Below, in pieces: positions 1-8,438 of a DNA stretch of 64,000 nucleotides. Source of the stretch: Saccharibacillus kuerlensis DSM 22868 (GTDB taxonomy: Bacteria; Bacillota; Bacilli; Paenibacillales; Paenibacillaceae); contig NZ_KB899279.1 of NCBI RefSeq assembly GCF_000378145.1, forward strand, positions 141,127 to 205,126. Reading direction: 5' to 3'. The notes under the pieces were generated by a model, which was given only the letters and a program-made list of their open reading frames with translations, was not told the DNA's origin and ran no database searches. The translations under genes and the position numbers were made by a program. Each line of letters begins with the position of its first letter. Position 1 is the stretch's first letter.

Positions 1-341
1 CCGCTCCGCTGACGCTGGCCCTACCTTACGCAAATCTGCTGTGGACCGGCATTCTGCTGACGTTAATCGGTCTTATCCTGCTGTCGAGCTTCTCGGTCGC
101 CGTCGTTTATGCCCAGATGCTCGTACCGGGACGGATCGGCGCAGTGTCCGGCCTTGTTACCGGTCTGGCTTTCGGCATGGGCGGCCTCGGCGGTTTGGTG
201 CTGGGCAATTGGATGGATGCCGCAGGCGTTGCTCAGGTCATGCGCTTCTGCAGCTATCTGCCGCTGCTCGGTGTGCTGACCTTCCTGCTGCCGAGTGATC
301 GGAAGCTGAACGGTTGGGCGAGAGAGAATCGAGCTGAGTAA
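1..341 (+). CDS. fsr: MFS transporter, fosmidomycin-resistance (Fsr) type, 3' end only
   Basis: The reading frame is open from base 3 and ends at the TAA at 339-341; the 5' part lies outside the window. It encodes the last two or three membrane segments of a major facilitator. The stretch around VVYAQMLVPGRIG followed by VSGLVTGLAFGMGGLG is typical of the Fsr branch, in which this conserved loop precedes the penultimate helix. The family exports fosmidomycin and related drugs by proton antiport. The last codons lie inside the first copy of a ~42-bp tandem repeat, so the C-terminal tail (DRKLNGWARENRAE) may be repeat-derived. Function is inferred from family resemblance of a fragment only. Confidence 0.75.
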   Translation, partial: APLTLALPYANLLWTGILLTLIGLILLSSFSVAVVYAQMLVPGRIGAVSGLVTGLAFGMGGLGGLVLGNWMDAAGVAQVMRFCSYLPLLGVLTFLLPSDRKLNGWARENRAE

Positions 342-426
342 TCGAAAACGGAACAGTTGAGGCGAGAGAGATCGAGCTGAGTAATTGAAAACGGGACGAT
401 TAGGCGAGACAGATCGAGCTGAGTGA
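317..426. repeat. ~42-bp imperfect tandem repeat, 2.6 copies, overlapping a stop codon
   Basis: Three successive units begin with GGCGAGAGAGA and continue to GAGCTGAGTAAT and GAAAACGG, at 317-360, 361-402 and 403-426 (partial). The first copy includes the last codons and stop of the upstream transporter gene. Confidence 0.8.
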
Positions 427-569
427 AGTGTGATCGTAAAAGATACGCGCTAAGCTAAGACACTCTAGGGCCGAGAAAGCTCCTGGGTCAAGACACTCCT
501 AGGAAAAGTAATTTGAGGCATTCCGTAAGATTGCAGTCGATTCTTTGGATCATCTATATTTCTGTATTA

Positions 570-601
570 AAAAAGGAGAGCCTTATGAGCTCTCCTTTTT
601 T
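570..601 (+). terminator. Rho-independent terminator
   Basis: AAAAGGAGAGC and GCTCTCCTTTT pair around a short loop and are followed by a T run. It probably ends the transporter transcript. Confidence 0.85.
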
Positions 602-798
602 GTGAAAAATTCTATTCTTTCTCGCTTGGGGAATTTGAAGATTGTTGAATAAGTGAGAGCGAACGCGTGCCAAGTGCTTAAGATTGTTGCATGTTAAGAT
701 CCCAGTTTCTAAGATTCCGAAATCTCAAGATTCTAAGATCTTAAGATTCCAAAACCTAAAATTCTAAAAATTTAAAATTTAAAATTTAAAGTTTTAAG

Positions 799-910
799 TT
801 CCTAAGTTCTTAAGTTCTTAAGTTCCTAAGTTCCTAAGTTCCTAAGTTCTTAAGTTCTTAAGTTCTTAAGTTCTTAAGTTCTTAAGTTCTTAAGTTCTTA
901 AGTTCTTAAG
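799..910. repeat. Octanucleotide tandem repeat, 14 exact-register copies
   Basis: Fourteen uninterrupted copies of TTCYTAAG (Y is C in the 1st, 4th, 5th and 6th units, otherwise T). The preceding 690-798 is a looser AAGATTCTAA / AAATTTAAA low-complexity tract. No ORF or known element explains it. Confidence 0.95.
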
Positions 911-941
911 TTCTATACTGCTTACGCGGTACTCGACGTTT

Positions 942-1124
942 TAACGAATCCTCATATCGCTATTTGCCAATTTTCGGCTCTTTTAAGAAACTAACGAATC
1001 CTCATATCCTTATTTGCTGTGAAAAGATCCTTTTTAGCACAATTGGGCTTAAATAGCATTACTACGATTCGTTAGAATTTTGAATAACTGTCTAAAGAGC
1101 AAATAACGTGATTAGGATTCGTTA
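942..1124. repeat. Four-box intergenic element, variant B (TAACGAATC...TATTTGC)
   Basis: Two direct 26-bp boxes (942-967 and 992-1017) read TAACGAATCCTCATATC then TATTTGC. Two inverted boxes lie at 1049-1074 and 1099-1124. Starts within each pair are 50 bp apart and the pairs are about 107 bp apart. The layout nearly equals that of the elements at 6676-6860 and 57942-58126, which use a different box sequence. Confidence 0.85.
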
Positions 1125-1369
1125 GACTGTCTACAATTCTGAATCAAAAAACAAATCCCCTCTAAGTACCGCTCACTATGATGTTGAATTTTGGCAGTCG
1201 TCTATTTCTGTTTTCATGTCCTTATTGGCTTCCGACTGCCTCCTTGCATGATTGGATCATGAATGAGCGCGCGCTTCTTATAGAGGACTTATGAAACTGC
1301 GAAGAAGTTCCCGTTTGCCGTACAATTAAAAAACAGATGTTGCAGGTTTATTCCGTTCTTCGAACATAC
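1125..1369. other. Gene-free stretch with one long inverted repeat
   Basis: No supported gene. GGCAGTCG (1193-1200) and CGACTGCC (1233-1240) form 8-bp perfect arms around a 32-nt loop, without a T run on either strand, so it is not an obvious terminator. Confidence 0.5.
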
Positions 1370-1401
1370 AAAAAGGCTGTCGGGAATTTACCCAGCAGCC
1401 T
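1370..1401 (-). terminator. Terminator of the sigma/anti-sigma operon
   Basis: On the minus strand AGGCTG pairs with CAGCCT (inner GGG/CCC) and runs into TTTTT. It lies about 120 bp beyond the anti-sigma stop codon. Confidence 0.8.
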
Positions 1402-1523
1402 CACCTTACTAATTCTTTTTGAACCGTAAACTCTGATAGCCAGCAGCAAAGCGATTATGGGAACAGCAATAAACGGAACGGAATGCCCGGGTCACAAAAC
1501 CCAGACGTTCTTTGGCTGCTCCT

Positions 1524-3344
1524 CTATTTGCGGATGATCACTTTGGCATTTTTGGTAGGGTCGATCGTTCCATATACACCTATGCCAATTTCGAAAGTTT
1601 CTCCTTCAGGCACATTGCGATACACGTCTACATAGTGATAGTTGCCTTCTTGGTCGCGAACATGACCTTCGTCCCCGGGGAAGGGGTCGAAAGAATATTC
1701 TTTTCCATCTACTCTCAAGCGTGTGCCTTCGTACACATCTGTGCCTTCCGGCACTTCTCTTTCAACCAGAACGTCTTTTCCTTTGCGATGGTACTTGTAC
1801 TTGATCTGCGTACCGTCTGGCAGTGCATCCGTTACCTGCTGCTCATCTTCCGTCGGAATTCCGATTACTTTCCAATGGTCGGGATGATTATGAGCAACCC
1901 AGGCATTACTAAAGCTTAAAGTTAACGGCTTGTTACGGAAGTCATAACTTGCTATCGTTTCCTCTGCCTCTACAGCCATACCGCCTTCCGTGCTAAAACT
2001 GATAATTTCCTGTGGATTTCCATTATTTTTAGTTGTTTTCAGCCCCGGAACATTATCTTGAGAGCCGGAAAATGTTGCTTTGCCATCTGTCAAAGAGATA
2101 CTTGAGTAATTTACAATCTCGCCATCTTCCAACGATACAACTGTTTTCCCGCGATCAAGCGTTATGATTCCTCCGTAAGCGCCGAAGTGTGCCTCGCCCA
2201 GCGTCCAACCGGTTTGCTCGTTCAACTCGGAGTCATCTGCGACTGGTACCGTCTCGGTCGGAATTTCGGCTTTCGACGGATCGAGCGTAAAGTCGAGCGT
2301 CCAAGGTCCTTCGATGACTCTGACCGGTTCGGCATAATGGAATGTCATCGTCATGTCGGAGATCTGGTCTTCGGTCAAACCGCGTATATTATACTCGCCC
2401 TCCATTTCGCTTACGACCAGTTCGGAGTCTATCGGTGCCATCCAACTGCTCGGACCCAGATCCCGATCACCCAACTGCAAGCTGACCACATTGCTTCGAT
2501 CCATCTCCAGTGTGGAAGAATCCTTCGTATCGAGTTTTGGAACATTTTTATTAGGCAAAAATTTGATCGTCATCCGATTCTGCTTCTCATCCCATTTAAT
2601 ATCGCTAATTTTCATTTTAAAATCCTGATCCGGCAGTACCGTGTATTCTTGTCCCAGCTTCACCTTGCCTTCAATCGGTATGGAAGTGCGGCGGATCATA
2701 TACAGACCGGACATCTCTAACCGGTAACGATGCATCCCTTCCGCTTCATTGAACGCTCCGGTTGCTTTTGCTGACGTATTCAACGTTCGATTCGCGGCCC
2801 AATCTTCGATGCTATCGATATAGTTCGTATTGAAATCGCCCATACTCAGCTGAAGTTTTTTGCCGGTATCGAGGTCCGTAATCGACGATTGGTCGAATTC
2901 TGCAATCTGCACATCTTCATCACCGAATCCGCTGAGCGAGAAATCGAGTGTCATCCGTTCTTCCGGCTGCTCCGTGCCGTATCCCCGCTCTGTGCCCTGC
3001 AGGACTTGATTCAGCTTTAGAACGACCCCTTCGGCTTCCGCCTGCACGCCGACCGACTGGCCGAGCGGAGCGGCTTTGGCATCCGGAAGCAGGTTTTCCA
3101 AGTAGCCCTGCGACGCTGCGGCGCCCACAGCGATCACGGCCGCAAGCGCGGCACAAGCAGCGGGCATCAGCCATTTTTTCTTCAAAGATTCTTTATTATC
3201 CGGCGCAGCGGTTTGCTCCTGCCAACCAGAACCGCGCTTGTCCGTTTCCAGCCGGATTCGGTTCCACATCGCATCATAGTTCGGATTTTCTTTCCGCAGC
3301 TCACGCAGCTTCTTCTCCGTATCGCTCTCAGTAATTCGAAGCAC
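1524..3344 (-). CDS. Membrane anti-sigma factor, DUF4179-type
   Basis: The protein is about 606 aa. Its cytoplasmic N-terminus (LRELRKENPNYDAMWNRI) would bind the sigma factor. One membrane helix follows at about residues 58-80 (WLMPAACAALAAVIAVGAAAS), then a long extracytoplasmic beta-rich region of the DUF4179/DUF5643 kind. The upstream gene is its ECF sigma factor and the two overlap, the usual arrangement of a sigma factor with its inhibitor. A GTG at 3353 directly abuts the AAAGAGG ribosome site. The GTG at 3344 has 9-nt spacing and is preferred. The large outer domain suggests it senses an envelope signal, but the ligand cannot be read from the sequence. Confidence 0.85.
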   Translation of the reverse strand: MLRITESDTEKKLRELRKENPNYDAMWNRIRLETDKRGSGWQEQTAAPDNKESLKKKWLMPAACAALAAVIAVGAAASQGYLENLLPDAKAAPLGQSVGVQAEAEGVVLKLNQVLQGTERGYGTEQPEERMTLDFSLSGFGDEDVQIAEFDQSSITDLDTGKKLQLSMGDFNTNYIDSIEDWAANRTLNTSAKATGAFNEAEGMHRYRLEMSGLYMIRRTSIPIEGKVKLGQEYTVLPDQDFKMKISDIKWDEKQNRMTIKFLPNKNVPKLDTKDSSTLEMDRSNVVSLQLGDRDLGPSSWMAPIDSELVVSEMEGEYNIRGLTEDQISDMTMTFHYAEPVRVIEGPWTLDFTLDPSKAEIPTETVPVADDSELNEQTGWTLGEAHFGAYGGIITLDRGKTVVSLEDGEIVNYSSISLTDGKATFSGSQDNVPGLKTTKNNGNPQEIISFSTEGGMAVEAEETIASYDFRNKPLTLSFSNAWVAHNHPDHWKVIGIPTEDEQQVTDALPDGTQIKYKYHRKGKDVLVEREVPEGTDVYEGTRLRVDGKEYSFDPFPGDEGHVRDQEGNYHYVDVYRNVPEGETFEIGIGVYGTIDPTKNAKVIIRK

Positions 3345-3861
3345 GAACGTCACCCTCTTTCCCCGGCAGGACCGGTTCTTTTTCCGCGAACTTTTTTAAC
3401 GACTTCAATCCTCTGCTAATTCTCGACTTCGCCGTTCCGATCGGGACGTCCAGCGCCTCTGCCGTTTCGGCTATCGACAAATCCGCCATATAATACAGCA
3501 GCAGCGCTTCACGAAGTTTCGGCTTAAGCCGGCCCAGCAGTTCCTCGAACTCTCCCGACGTCTCGGTTCGTTCATAGCTCTGCTCGACCGACTTCGGCAA
3601 GCGCAGCGGCAGGCTCAGCCAAAAAGCCCGCTTCTCCTTCATTTCTCCGTTCGTTCGGCGCCGCAACAGCGAATGACATTCGTTGGCGGCAATTCTCATC
3701 AGCCAAGCTTTGACGTATTCGATGCCGCTCCGATCTGCCAGCAGCGCTTTGACGAATACTTCCTGACAGACGTCCTCTGCATCCGCGCGACTGTGCAGCA
3801 TGTACAGGCAGTAGTGGTAGACCGCCTCTTTATGTGTCTCGAACAGTTCTCTGTCTTCCAA
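3328..3861 (-). CDS. ECF RNA polymerase sigma factor
   Basis: A 177-aa sigma-70 family protein of the ECF class. Region 2 spans roughly residues 5-75 (YCLYMLHSRADAEDVCQEVF, then VKAWLMRIAANECHSLLRRR). Region 4 spans about 105-160, with the helix-turn-helix around LSIAETAEALDVPIGTAKSR. There is no extra C-terminal domain. The start is a TTG at 3861 behind GGAAGTGAG. The 3' end overlaps the anti-sigma gene, so the two are probably translationally coupled. Known ECF sigmas of this type activate their own operon, and a GGAACC box upstream fits. The regulon is unknown. Confidence 0.93.
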   Translation of the reverse strand: MEDRELFETHKEAVYHYCLYMLHSRADAEDVCQEVFVKALLADRSGIEYVKAWLMRIAANECHSLLRRRTNGEMKEKRAFWLSLPLRLPKSVEQSYERTETSGEFEELLGRLKPKLREALLLYYMADLSIAETAEALDVPIGTAKSRISRGLKSLKKFAEKEPVLPGKEGDVRASNY

Positions 3862-3910
3862 CGTTTCTCACTTCCTTTGCCCCTCTGTAGTGATCACTCG
3901 TCTATAAGAA

Positions 3911-3934
3911 CTCGCAAACGCGAGAATCGGTTCC
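3911..3934 (-). promoter_or_regulatory. Candidate ECF-type autoregulatory promoter
   Basis: On the minus strand GGAACC (3934-3929) is followed after 14 nt by CGAG (3914-3911). That is the GGAAC-type -35 and short -10 spacing of ECF promoters. A small dyad CTCGC/GCGAG overlaps the -10 side. No transcript data support it. Confidence 0.35.
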
Positions 3935-4068
3935 TTTTTTCAACCAAAAAAATCAATAGTCCGGAAATAAGTCTCGCAAAAACCGTCTACAGCACTTCCC
4001 TTTTACCGTCCATCTTTCATAAACACTATGGATTCTCGCAAGTAGGATGCTTTTTGAAAATTTCTCAC

Positions 4069-4097
4069 AAAAAAAGGACAGCCGGAGGCCGCCCTTT
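4069..4097 (-). terminator. Terminator after the thioredoxin-like gene
   Basis: On the minus strand AAAGGGCGGCC pairs with GGCTGTCCTTT (two G-U pairs) and runs into TTTTTTT. On the plus strand the same positions are A-C mismatches, so it works on the minus strand only. Confidence 0.8.
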
Positions 4098-4099
4098 AT

Positions 4100-4164
4100 T
4101 GGTTCTAAATATTGGTTCTAAGCACTGGTTCTAAGCACTGATTCAAAACATTGGTTCGAAACTC
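4100..4164. repeat. 13-bp tandem repeat, 5 copies, in a 3' UTR
   Basis: Five consecutive 13-mers based on TGGTTCTAAGCAC, at 4100, 4113, 4126, 4139 and 4152. The second and third are identical; the fourth and fifth are degenerate. The array lies between the thioredoxin stop codon and its terminator. Confidence 0.85.
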
Positions 4165-4210
4165 CACCGATCAAAATAAGCTCAACGACGCGGTTCCGAA
4201 TCAATCCCGC

Positions 4211-4531
4211 TTACTTGCCGATCGACTCCAGATACTCGGACACCTGTGTCGGCGTCTTCGCGAACTTGCTGTGCAGGTGGGCGATCTTCTCGCCGTTCTT
4301 GAACACAAGCAGGCTCGGAATGCCGCGCACTTCGTTCGACTCTGCAATCTCCTGGAATTTCTCCGCATCCATCGCGAAGAACTGCTTATCCTGGTTCTTC
4401 TCCATGATGCCGCCGATGAACCGGTCCAGGTTTTTGCAATCCGGGCACCAGTTTGTATCAAATTTGATGACGGTCAGACTGTCCCCGCCGATCTGTTCGT
4501 TATATTGTTCCAAGCTTTCGATTCGTTCCAT
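4211..4531 (-). CDS. Thioredoxin-fold protein with WCPDC active site
   Basis: A 106-aa single-domain thioredoxin-like protein. The redox motif WCPDC is at about residues 29-33, and the cis-proline loop (GIPSLLVFKNGEKIAHL) is at about 71-87. No signal peptide or membrane helix is visible, so it should be cytosolic. CPDC differs from the CGPC of general thioredoxins, suggesting a dedicated oxidoreductase whose partner cannot be named. AGGAGAG lies 8 nt before the ATG at 4531. An upstream in-frame TTG at 4537 is too close to that site. The gene is downstream of the DivIVA-domain gene on the same strand and probably forms its own unit. Confidence 0.88.
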   Translation of the reverse strand: MERIESLEQYNEQIGGDSLTVIKFDTNWCPDCKNLDRFIGGIMEKNQDKQFFAMDAEKFQEIAESNEVRGIPSLLVFKNGEKIAHLHSKFAKTPTQVSEYLESIGK

Positions 4532-4618
4532 ATTCAAACTCTCCTCTCTGATCTGGGGGCTGGGCCCGTTCGCGCAGAATTGGAATATACGGTTCTAAAG
4601 ACGCCTGATTAACCGGTT

Positions 4619-5032
4619 TTAGTAAGGGTCCGAATACGAGTCTCCCCGAGCCGGTCCCATCCGTCGTTTGGCCGCCAGCAGCGCACGTTCCATGTCCTGC
4701 ACGGCTTCTTCCACAATTCGGCGGTCGACCAGATAATCCTGAACCTTCGCTTTTTCCGCCAGACGGGCGATCTCGGCATCTTTCTTCTCCAGATCGTAGC
4801 CGTGACGGCGCTGCAGCGCATTGTACTTATCGAGCAGATCCGAGATCACCTGATAGAAACGCTCATAGTCCACAATGATGTCGTCCAGAAAAGCATCCAC
4901 GTCTTCCTTCGTATACCCGCGCATTTTGACGGGAAAATCTTTCTCATGAATTTGCAAGGCGTCGAGTTTGATGCCAAGCTGCTTGAACAGTCTTTTCTGC
5001 TCCTCTAGCTGGCGTCGATACTGCTCTTCCAT
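4619..5032 (-). CDS. DivIVA/GpsB-domain coiled-coil protein
   Basis: About 137 aa. An N-terminal basic helix precedes a DivIVA-type domain (residues ~35-75: [20 protein letters not shown]). After that come a long coiled coil (~60-130) and a short tail. DivIVA/GpsB proteins recruit cell-wall and division enzymes to septa and poles. This one is longer than typical GpsB (~100 aa) and shorter than DivIVA, and its N-terminal extension is uncommon, so it is best called DivIVA-domain rather than assigned to either. AAGGAGG is 1 nt from the ATG at 5038 but 7 nt from the ATG at 5032, which is chosen. Confidence 0.82.
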   Translation of the reverse strand: MEEQYRRQLEEQKRLFKQLGIKLDALQIHEKDFPVKMRGYTKEDVDAFLDDIIVDYERFYQVISDLLDKYNALQRRHGYDLEKKDAEIARLAEKAKVQDYLVDRRIVEEAVQDMERALLAAKRRMGPARGDSYSDPY

Positions 5033-5115
5033 GCCCATTCCTCCTTCATTTAATGTACCATATTTTGTGCTTGAGTTGATTGATTTTTAATTAAAAGGTT
5101 TTGTAAAATATAAAT

Positions 5116-6348
5116 TCAAATGGTCCATTGTCCGGCGCGGAACACTGCTTCAACGCTTCCATCCTGCCGTTCTCCGTCGATATCCAATTTGTCAGAGCCG
5201 ACCATAAAGTCCACATGGGTCAAGCTCGTATTGCCGCCCCGAGCCAGCAGCTCGTTCTGCGACAATTCCGTTCCACCCTTCATATTAACCGGATACGAGC
5301 TGCCCAGCGCAAAATGGCAGGACGCATTTTCATCGATCCCCGTGTTATAGAAGATGCGGTTCAGCTGTGAGATCGGCGAATTGTGCGGCACCAGCGCCAC
5401 TTCGCCAAGATACTTCGCGCCTTCGTCCGTATCCAGCAGCGATTTCAGATGCTCGCGTCCGGACTCGGCATCGTAATCGACAACTCGTCCGTTTTCAAAA
5501 GTCAGCGACAGCTTGTCAACGAGGCGCCCATTCAGATTCAGCGGCATGGTCGATGTCACCTTACCGTTCACGCCGGTGCGATTCGGCATCGTGTACACTT
5601 CTTCCGTCGGCATGTTGGCTACGAAGTATACGCCTGCTTGGTTGGTATCGCCGCCTCCAAGCCACAGATGATCCTGAGCCAACTCGACTTTGAGATCGGT
5701 GCCCGGCGCGCGATAATGCAAGCTCTTGTAATTTTTGTCGTTCAGCTTCTGCTGCATCACTTTCAGCGTCTCGATATGATTGCGCCAGTTCTCGACAGCA
5801 TCGCCTTCGCCTACCCGGTTCATTTGGAAAATAGTATCCCACATGGCATCAATGCGCTCGTTTTCCGGCAGATCGGCAAAGACTTTATTCGCCCAAGCAC
5901 GCGTCGGTGCTTTGATCAGGCACCAGGACAGCTTGTTGCTCCGGACGTAATGCTGATAGCCTTTGCGTGCCGCAGCTGCTGCTTTGGTCGCCCGAGCGAC
6001 ACGTGAAGATTCGATGCCGCGGTACAGCTCCGGGTCCGGTACCTTGATATGCATAACCGCTCCGCCGCCTTCAGCCAGCTTTTCCAACGCTTCAGCCTTG
6101 AATGCCGGATAATAATCGAACGTGTCCTCCGCAGCGTACTCGTAGCGCAGCCGCGTCGAGGCTTCGTCCTCCCATTCGACTTCAACGTATTTCGCTCCCG
6201 CTTCATACGCTTTTTGAATAACGAGCCGCGCAAACTCCGCCGCTTCGATGGGAGACTGCAGATGCAGCACCTGCCCTTTTTGAATATTGACCCCTACCTT
6301 TACGACCAGTTCCGCGTATTGTTCTAACTTTTGTGCAAATGTGTCCAT
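5116..6348 (-). CDS. ampS: Aminopeptidase, M29 family
   Basis: 410 aa, the full length of the M29 (AmpS/PepS/aminopeptidase T) metallopeptidases, which remove N-terminal residues from peptides using two metal ions. The C-terminal catalytic half carries the conserved metal-ligand regions: MPTEEVYTMPNRTGVNG (first Glu), LGEVALVPHNSPIS (second Glu), ENASCHFALGSSY (His and Tyr) and LTHVDFMVGS (His-x-Asp). There is no signal peptide, so it is cytosolic. The ATG at 6348 follows GGAGAG. The gene stands alone on the minus strand, with a repeat-rich spacer upstream. Confidence 0.93.
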   Translation of the reverse strand: MDTFAQKLEQYAELVVKVGVNIQKGQVLHLQSPIEAAEFARLVIQKAYEAGAKYVEVEWEDEASTRLRYEYAAEDTFDYYPAFKAEALEKLAEGGGAVMHIKVPDPELYRGIESSRVARATKAAAAARKGYQHYVRSNKLSWCLIKAPTRAWANKVFADLPENERIDAMWDTIFQMNRVGEGDAVENWRNHIETLKVMQQKLNDKNYKSLHYRAPGTDLKVELAQDHLWLGGGDTNQAGVYFVANMPTEEVYTMPNRTGVNGKVTSTMPLNLNGRLVDKLSLTFENGRVVDYDAESGREHLKSLLDTDEGAKYLGEVALVPHNSPISQLNRIFYNTGIDENASCHFALGSSYPVNMKGGTELSQNELLARGGNTSLTHVDFMVGSDKLDIDGERQDGSVEAVFRAGQWTI

Positions 6349-6556
6349 TTCTCTCCTGCCCCCTGGCTTCTGTTCTATGTAAAAAGGTGACGCTGGAAAA
6401 CGAGATTAAAAGATAGATGCGAAAATAAATGATAGATTAGCAGGACGATCGGTAAAACAGTTAGTGAAATGATCGGTTCCCCAATCAAAAAAACATATGT
6501 ACTTATCATAGTCAAAGATTTTGCAAAAATCCACAGAGCCGCTTTCGATTGTACGT

Positions 6557-6612
6557 TTGATCGCAATCGAAAGTTCCTTACGACTTGATCGCAACCGAAA
6601 GTTCCTTGCGGC
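6557..6612. repeat. 28-bp tandem duplication
   Basis: Two adjacent 28-bp copies (6557-6584 and 6585-6612), each starting TTGATCGCAA and containing CGAAAGTTCCTT. They differ at four positions and are flanked on both sides by GCTTTCGAT. Confidence 0.85.
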
Positions 6613-6675
6613 TTTCGATCCCGGAACGGGTCTGCTGGGAGCGAAAGCTTTCCTTCCTGTGAGCGATTCCCTAAA

Positions 6676-6860
6676 AATAAGTGCATATATACAACTATTT
6701 TGAACATTTCCTTCTTTTTCAAGCGAATAAGTGCATGCATACAACTATTCTTCACCTTCTCCTCCATTCCAACTATTTTCACGTGAAATAGTTGTATCTG
6801 AGCACTTAATTATCGAAAACCAAAAAATTCTGTTCAAATAATTGTATTTTCACACTTATT
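6676..6860. repeat. Four-box intergenic element, variant A (copy 1)
   Basis: Direct boxes at 6676-6700 and 6726-6749 read AATAAGTGC, then six or seven bases, then CAACTATT. Inverted boxes at 6786-6810 and 6836-6860 read AAATA..TTGTAT and end in CACTTA. Box starts lie at offsets 0, 50, 110 and 160, identical to the copy at 57942-58126. Short ORFs across this span are repeat shadows. Confidence 0.9.
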
Positions 6861-7000
6861 TTGATTCTCTCTCAATCGGCTGTCAGATCGGCTGCCGCTC
6901 GACGACCTTCATCCGTGCACCGATGCACAAATCTCGATTCTTTTTGCAAACTGAAGCGCTTTCTGTTATATTCGCGGCAACTACAGTCATTCAGAAAATG

Positions 7001-7072
7001 CAGCAGATACAGCAGATACAGCAGATACAGCAGATACAGCAGATACAGCAGATACAGCAGATACAGCAGATA
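7001..7072. repeat. 9-bp tandem repeat, 8 exact copies, upstream of a GNAT gene
   Basis: Eight perfect copies of CAGCAGATA. They are followed to about 7145 by degenerate relatives (GATTCGCCAGATA, ACGGTAGAT). The array ends about 128 bp before the ATG of the acetyltransferase gene. The unit preserves reading frame, but no start signal precedes it. Confidence 0.95.
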
Positions 7073-7200
7073 GCGTTGATTCGCCAGAAACGGCGGATAT
7101 ACCAGATATCGCTGATTCGCCAGATACGGTAGATACGGTAGATATCGCAAATGTGCACATGCGGAAGATACTGCTGATTCGCCAAAAGGAGCCAACGTCC

Positions 7201-8400
7201 ATGACCACTTACCGCCTACTGAAAGCCCAGGAACTTACCGAAGCCGTACGGTTGTCAGATTCCGTTTTCCGTCCGCAGACTCAGCCTTCAATGGGTGAGA
7301 TGTTTCCGCGTCTATTTGCGCCGGGGATTGTGCATTCCTACGGCGCGTTCAGCGAAGACGGCACCCTTGCCTCCTTCATGGGTCTTGCTCCTTCGACGCT
7401 GCGTATTGGCGTGAACAGGGACTCGATCAGAGCCTTCTCAATTGGCTCGGTCTGCACGGCGCCCGAGCATCGCGGCGCCGGCCACGCCGGTCGGCTGCTG
7501 CAGCAATGCATTGCTCACGCAGCCCGAGCCGAAGCGCCGCTGCTCTTCGTCTCCGGCGAACGTTCGCTGTATACACGAGCCGGTTGCGTCCCGTTCGGCC
7601 GCTCCGCGAACGTTGTACTGCGCCCGCCCGGCTCCGCCGAAGGAGCTCCTCTCCTCCTTCGGCAGTCCTTATATGAACCTGGCGCCGTCCTACCTGCTCT
7701 TACACTGCGAGAGGCCGGGCCGGAGGAGCTGCTGCGCCTACACGCACTGCATGCCGCTGAAAACATATCCTTCGACGAAAGCGCAGCAGGTCTCGGCGAG
7801 CTGCTGGGCGCAGCTGCCTACTGCGGCGTACTCGGGCTGACGCAGCGCATTATCCTAGCCAGCATCGAACATGAGCCTGTCGCTTATGCCGTAATCGGTG
7901 TACCGCCCCATCTGCAGCATGACTTTAATGACGGCGTAACGTCCATGCCGTCCGCTCAGGAAACTCCATCGGAGAATCTTCCAACAGTCATTGCCTACGG
8001 AGGTACGGCTCTTCACGCCGCTGATCTGCTCTCCGGTCTGCCGGAAACCTTGGGCTTGGAAGAGATTCATGTCCCTGTTCCCTGGCAGGATCGGGAGCTG
8101 CTGGCACTGCTGCAAAAGACCGATGCGGAAGTCTCTTACGGCCCCAACGCCGGTACGCTTCTGATCATCGACGCACGGCAGCTGCTTGAGCAGGCACAGG
8201 GACTGTGGCATCGGCCTTGGGAAGAAGCACTTAGAGTCGACAAGCAGGGACGCTTGTTCGCTGCTTCCAGCGGACGAGAGCTGGACCGCTCCGAATGGGC
8301 CGGTCTGCTGTTCGACCCCGAGTACCCTCGTCCTGACGATCTCCCTAATTGGCTGATACCGATTCCGCTGCCTTATCTATACGGGCTGCACTATATCTGA
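7201..8400 (+). CDS. GNAT-family N-acetyltransferase, Eis-like
   Basis: 399 aa. The N-terminal GNAT domain has the acetyl-CoA loop in VCTAPEHRGAGHAGRLLQQC (about residues 82-101). A second, more degenerate acyltransferase-like half and a C-terminal region follow, the layout of Eis-type enzymes of ~400 aa, which acetylate aminoglycosides or other amines. The substrate here is unknown. AAGGAG at 7187-7192 lies 8 nt before the ATG at 7201. An in-frame ATG at 7153 would read through degenerate repeat sequence and has no ribosome site, so it is rejected. A hairpin terminator follows. Confidence 0.82.
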   Translation: MTTYRLLKAQELTEAVRLSDSVFRPQTQPSMGEMFPRLFAPGIVHSYGAFSEDGTLASFMGLAPSTLRIGVNRDSIRAFSIGSVCTAPEHRGAGHAGRLLQQCIAHAARAEAPLLFVSGERSLYTRAGCVPFGRSANVVLRPPGSAEGAPLLLRQSLYEPGAVLPALTLREAGPEELLRLHALHAAENISFDESAAGLGELLGAAAYCGVLGLTQRIILASIEHEPVAYAVIGVPPHLQHDFNDGVTSMPSAQETPSENLPTVIAYGGTALHAADLLSGLPETLGLEEIHVPVPWQDRELLALLQKTDAEVSYGPNAGTLLIIDARQLLEQAQGLWHRPWEEALRVDKQGRLFAASSGRELDRSEWAGLLFDPEYPRPDDLPNWLIPIPLPYLYGLHYI

Positions 8401-8438
8401 CGCTGCACACCACTGCGCACTGTCCGAACGTTTGACCC

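Noticed and set aside
799-910. CRISPR-like array
   Set aside because: Units are 8 bp in direct contact with no spacers, and no cas genes are present.
1405-1500. Minus-strand hydrophobic segment (FIAVPIIALLLAIRVYG) beyond the anti-sigma stop
   Set aside because: It lies in a different frame from the anti-sigma gene, follows a TGA and has no start codon. It could be a remnant but is too short to call.
6375-6782. Minus-strand frames of 112-135 codons upstream of the aminopeptidase
   Set aside because: They run through the 28-bp duplication and the four-box element. Repeated peptide fragments such as VYMHLF reflect the repeats, not a protein family.
7153-7200. Earlier ATG for the GNAT gene
   Set aside because: It would read through degenerate repeat sequence, whereas AAGGAG sits 8 nt before the ATG at 7201.
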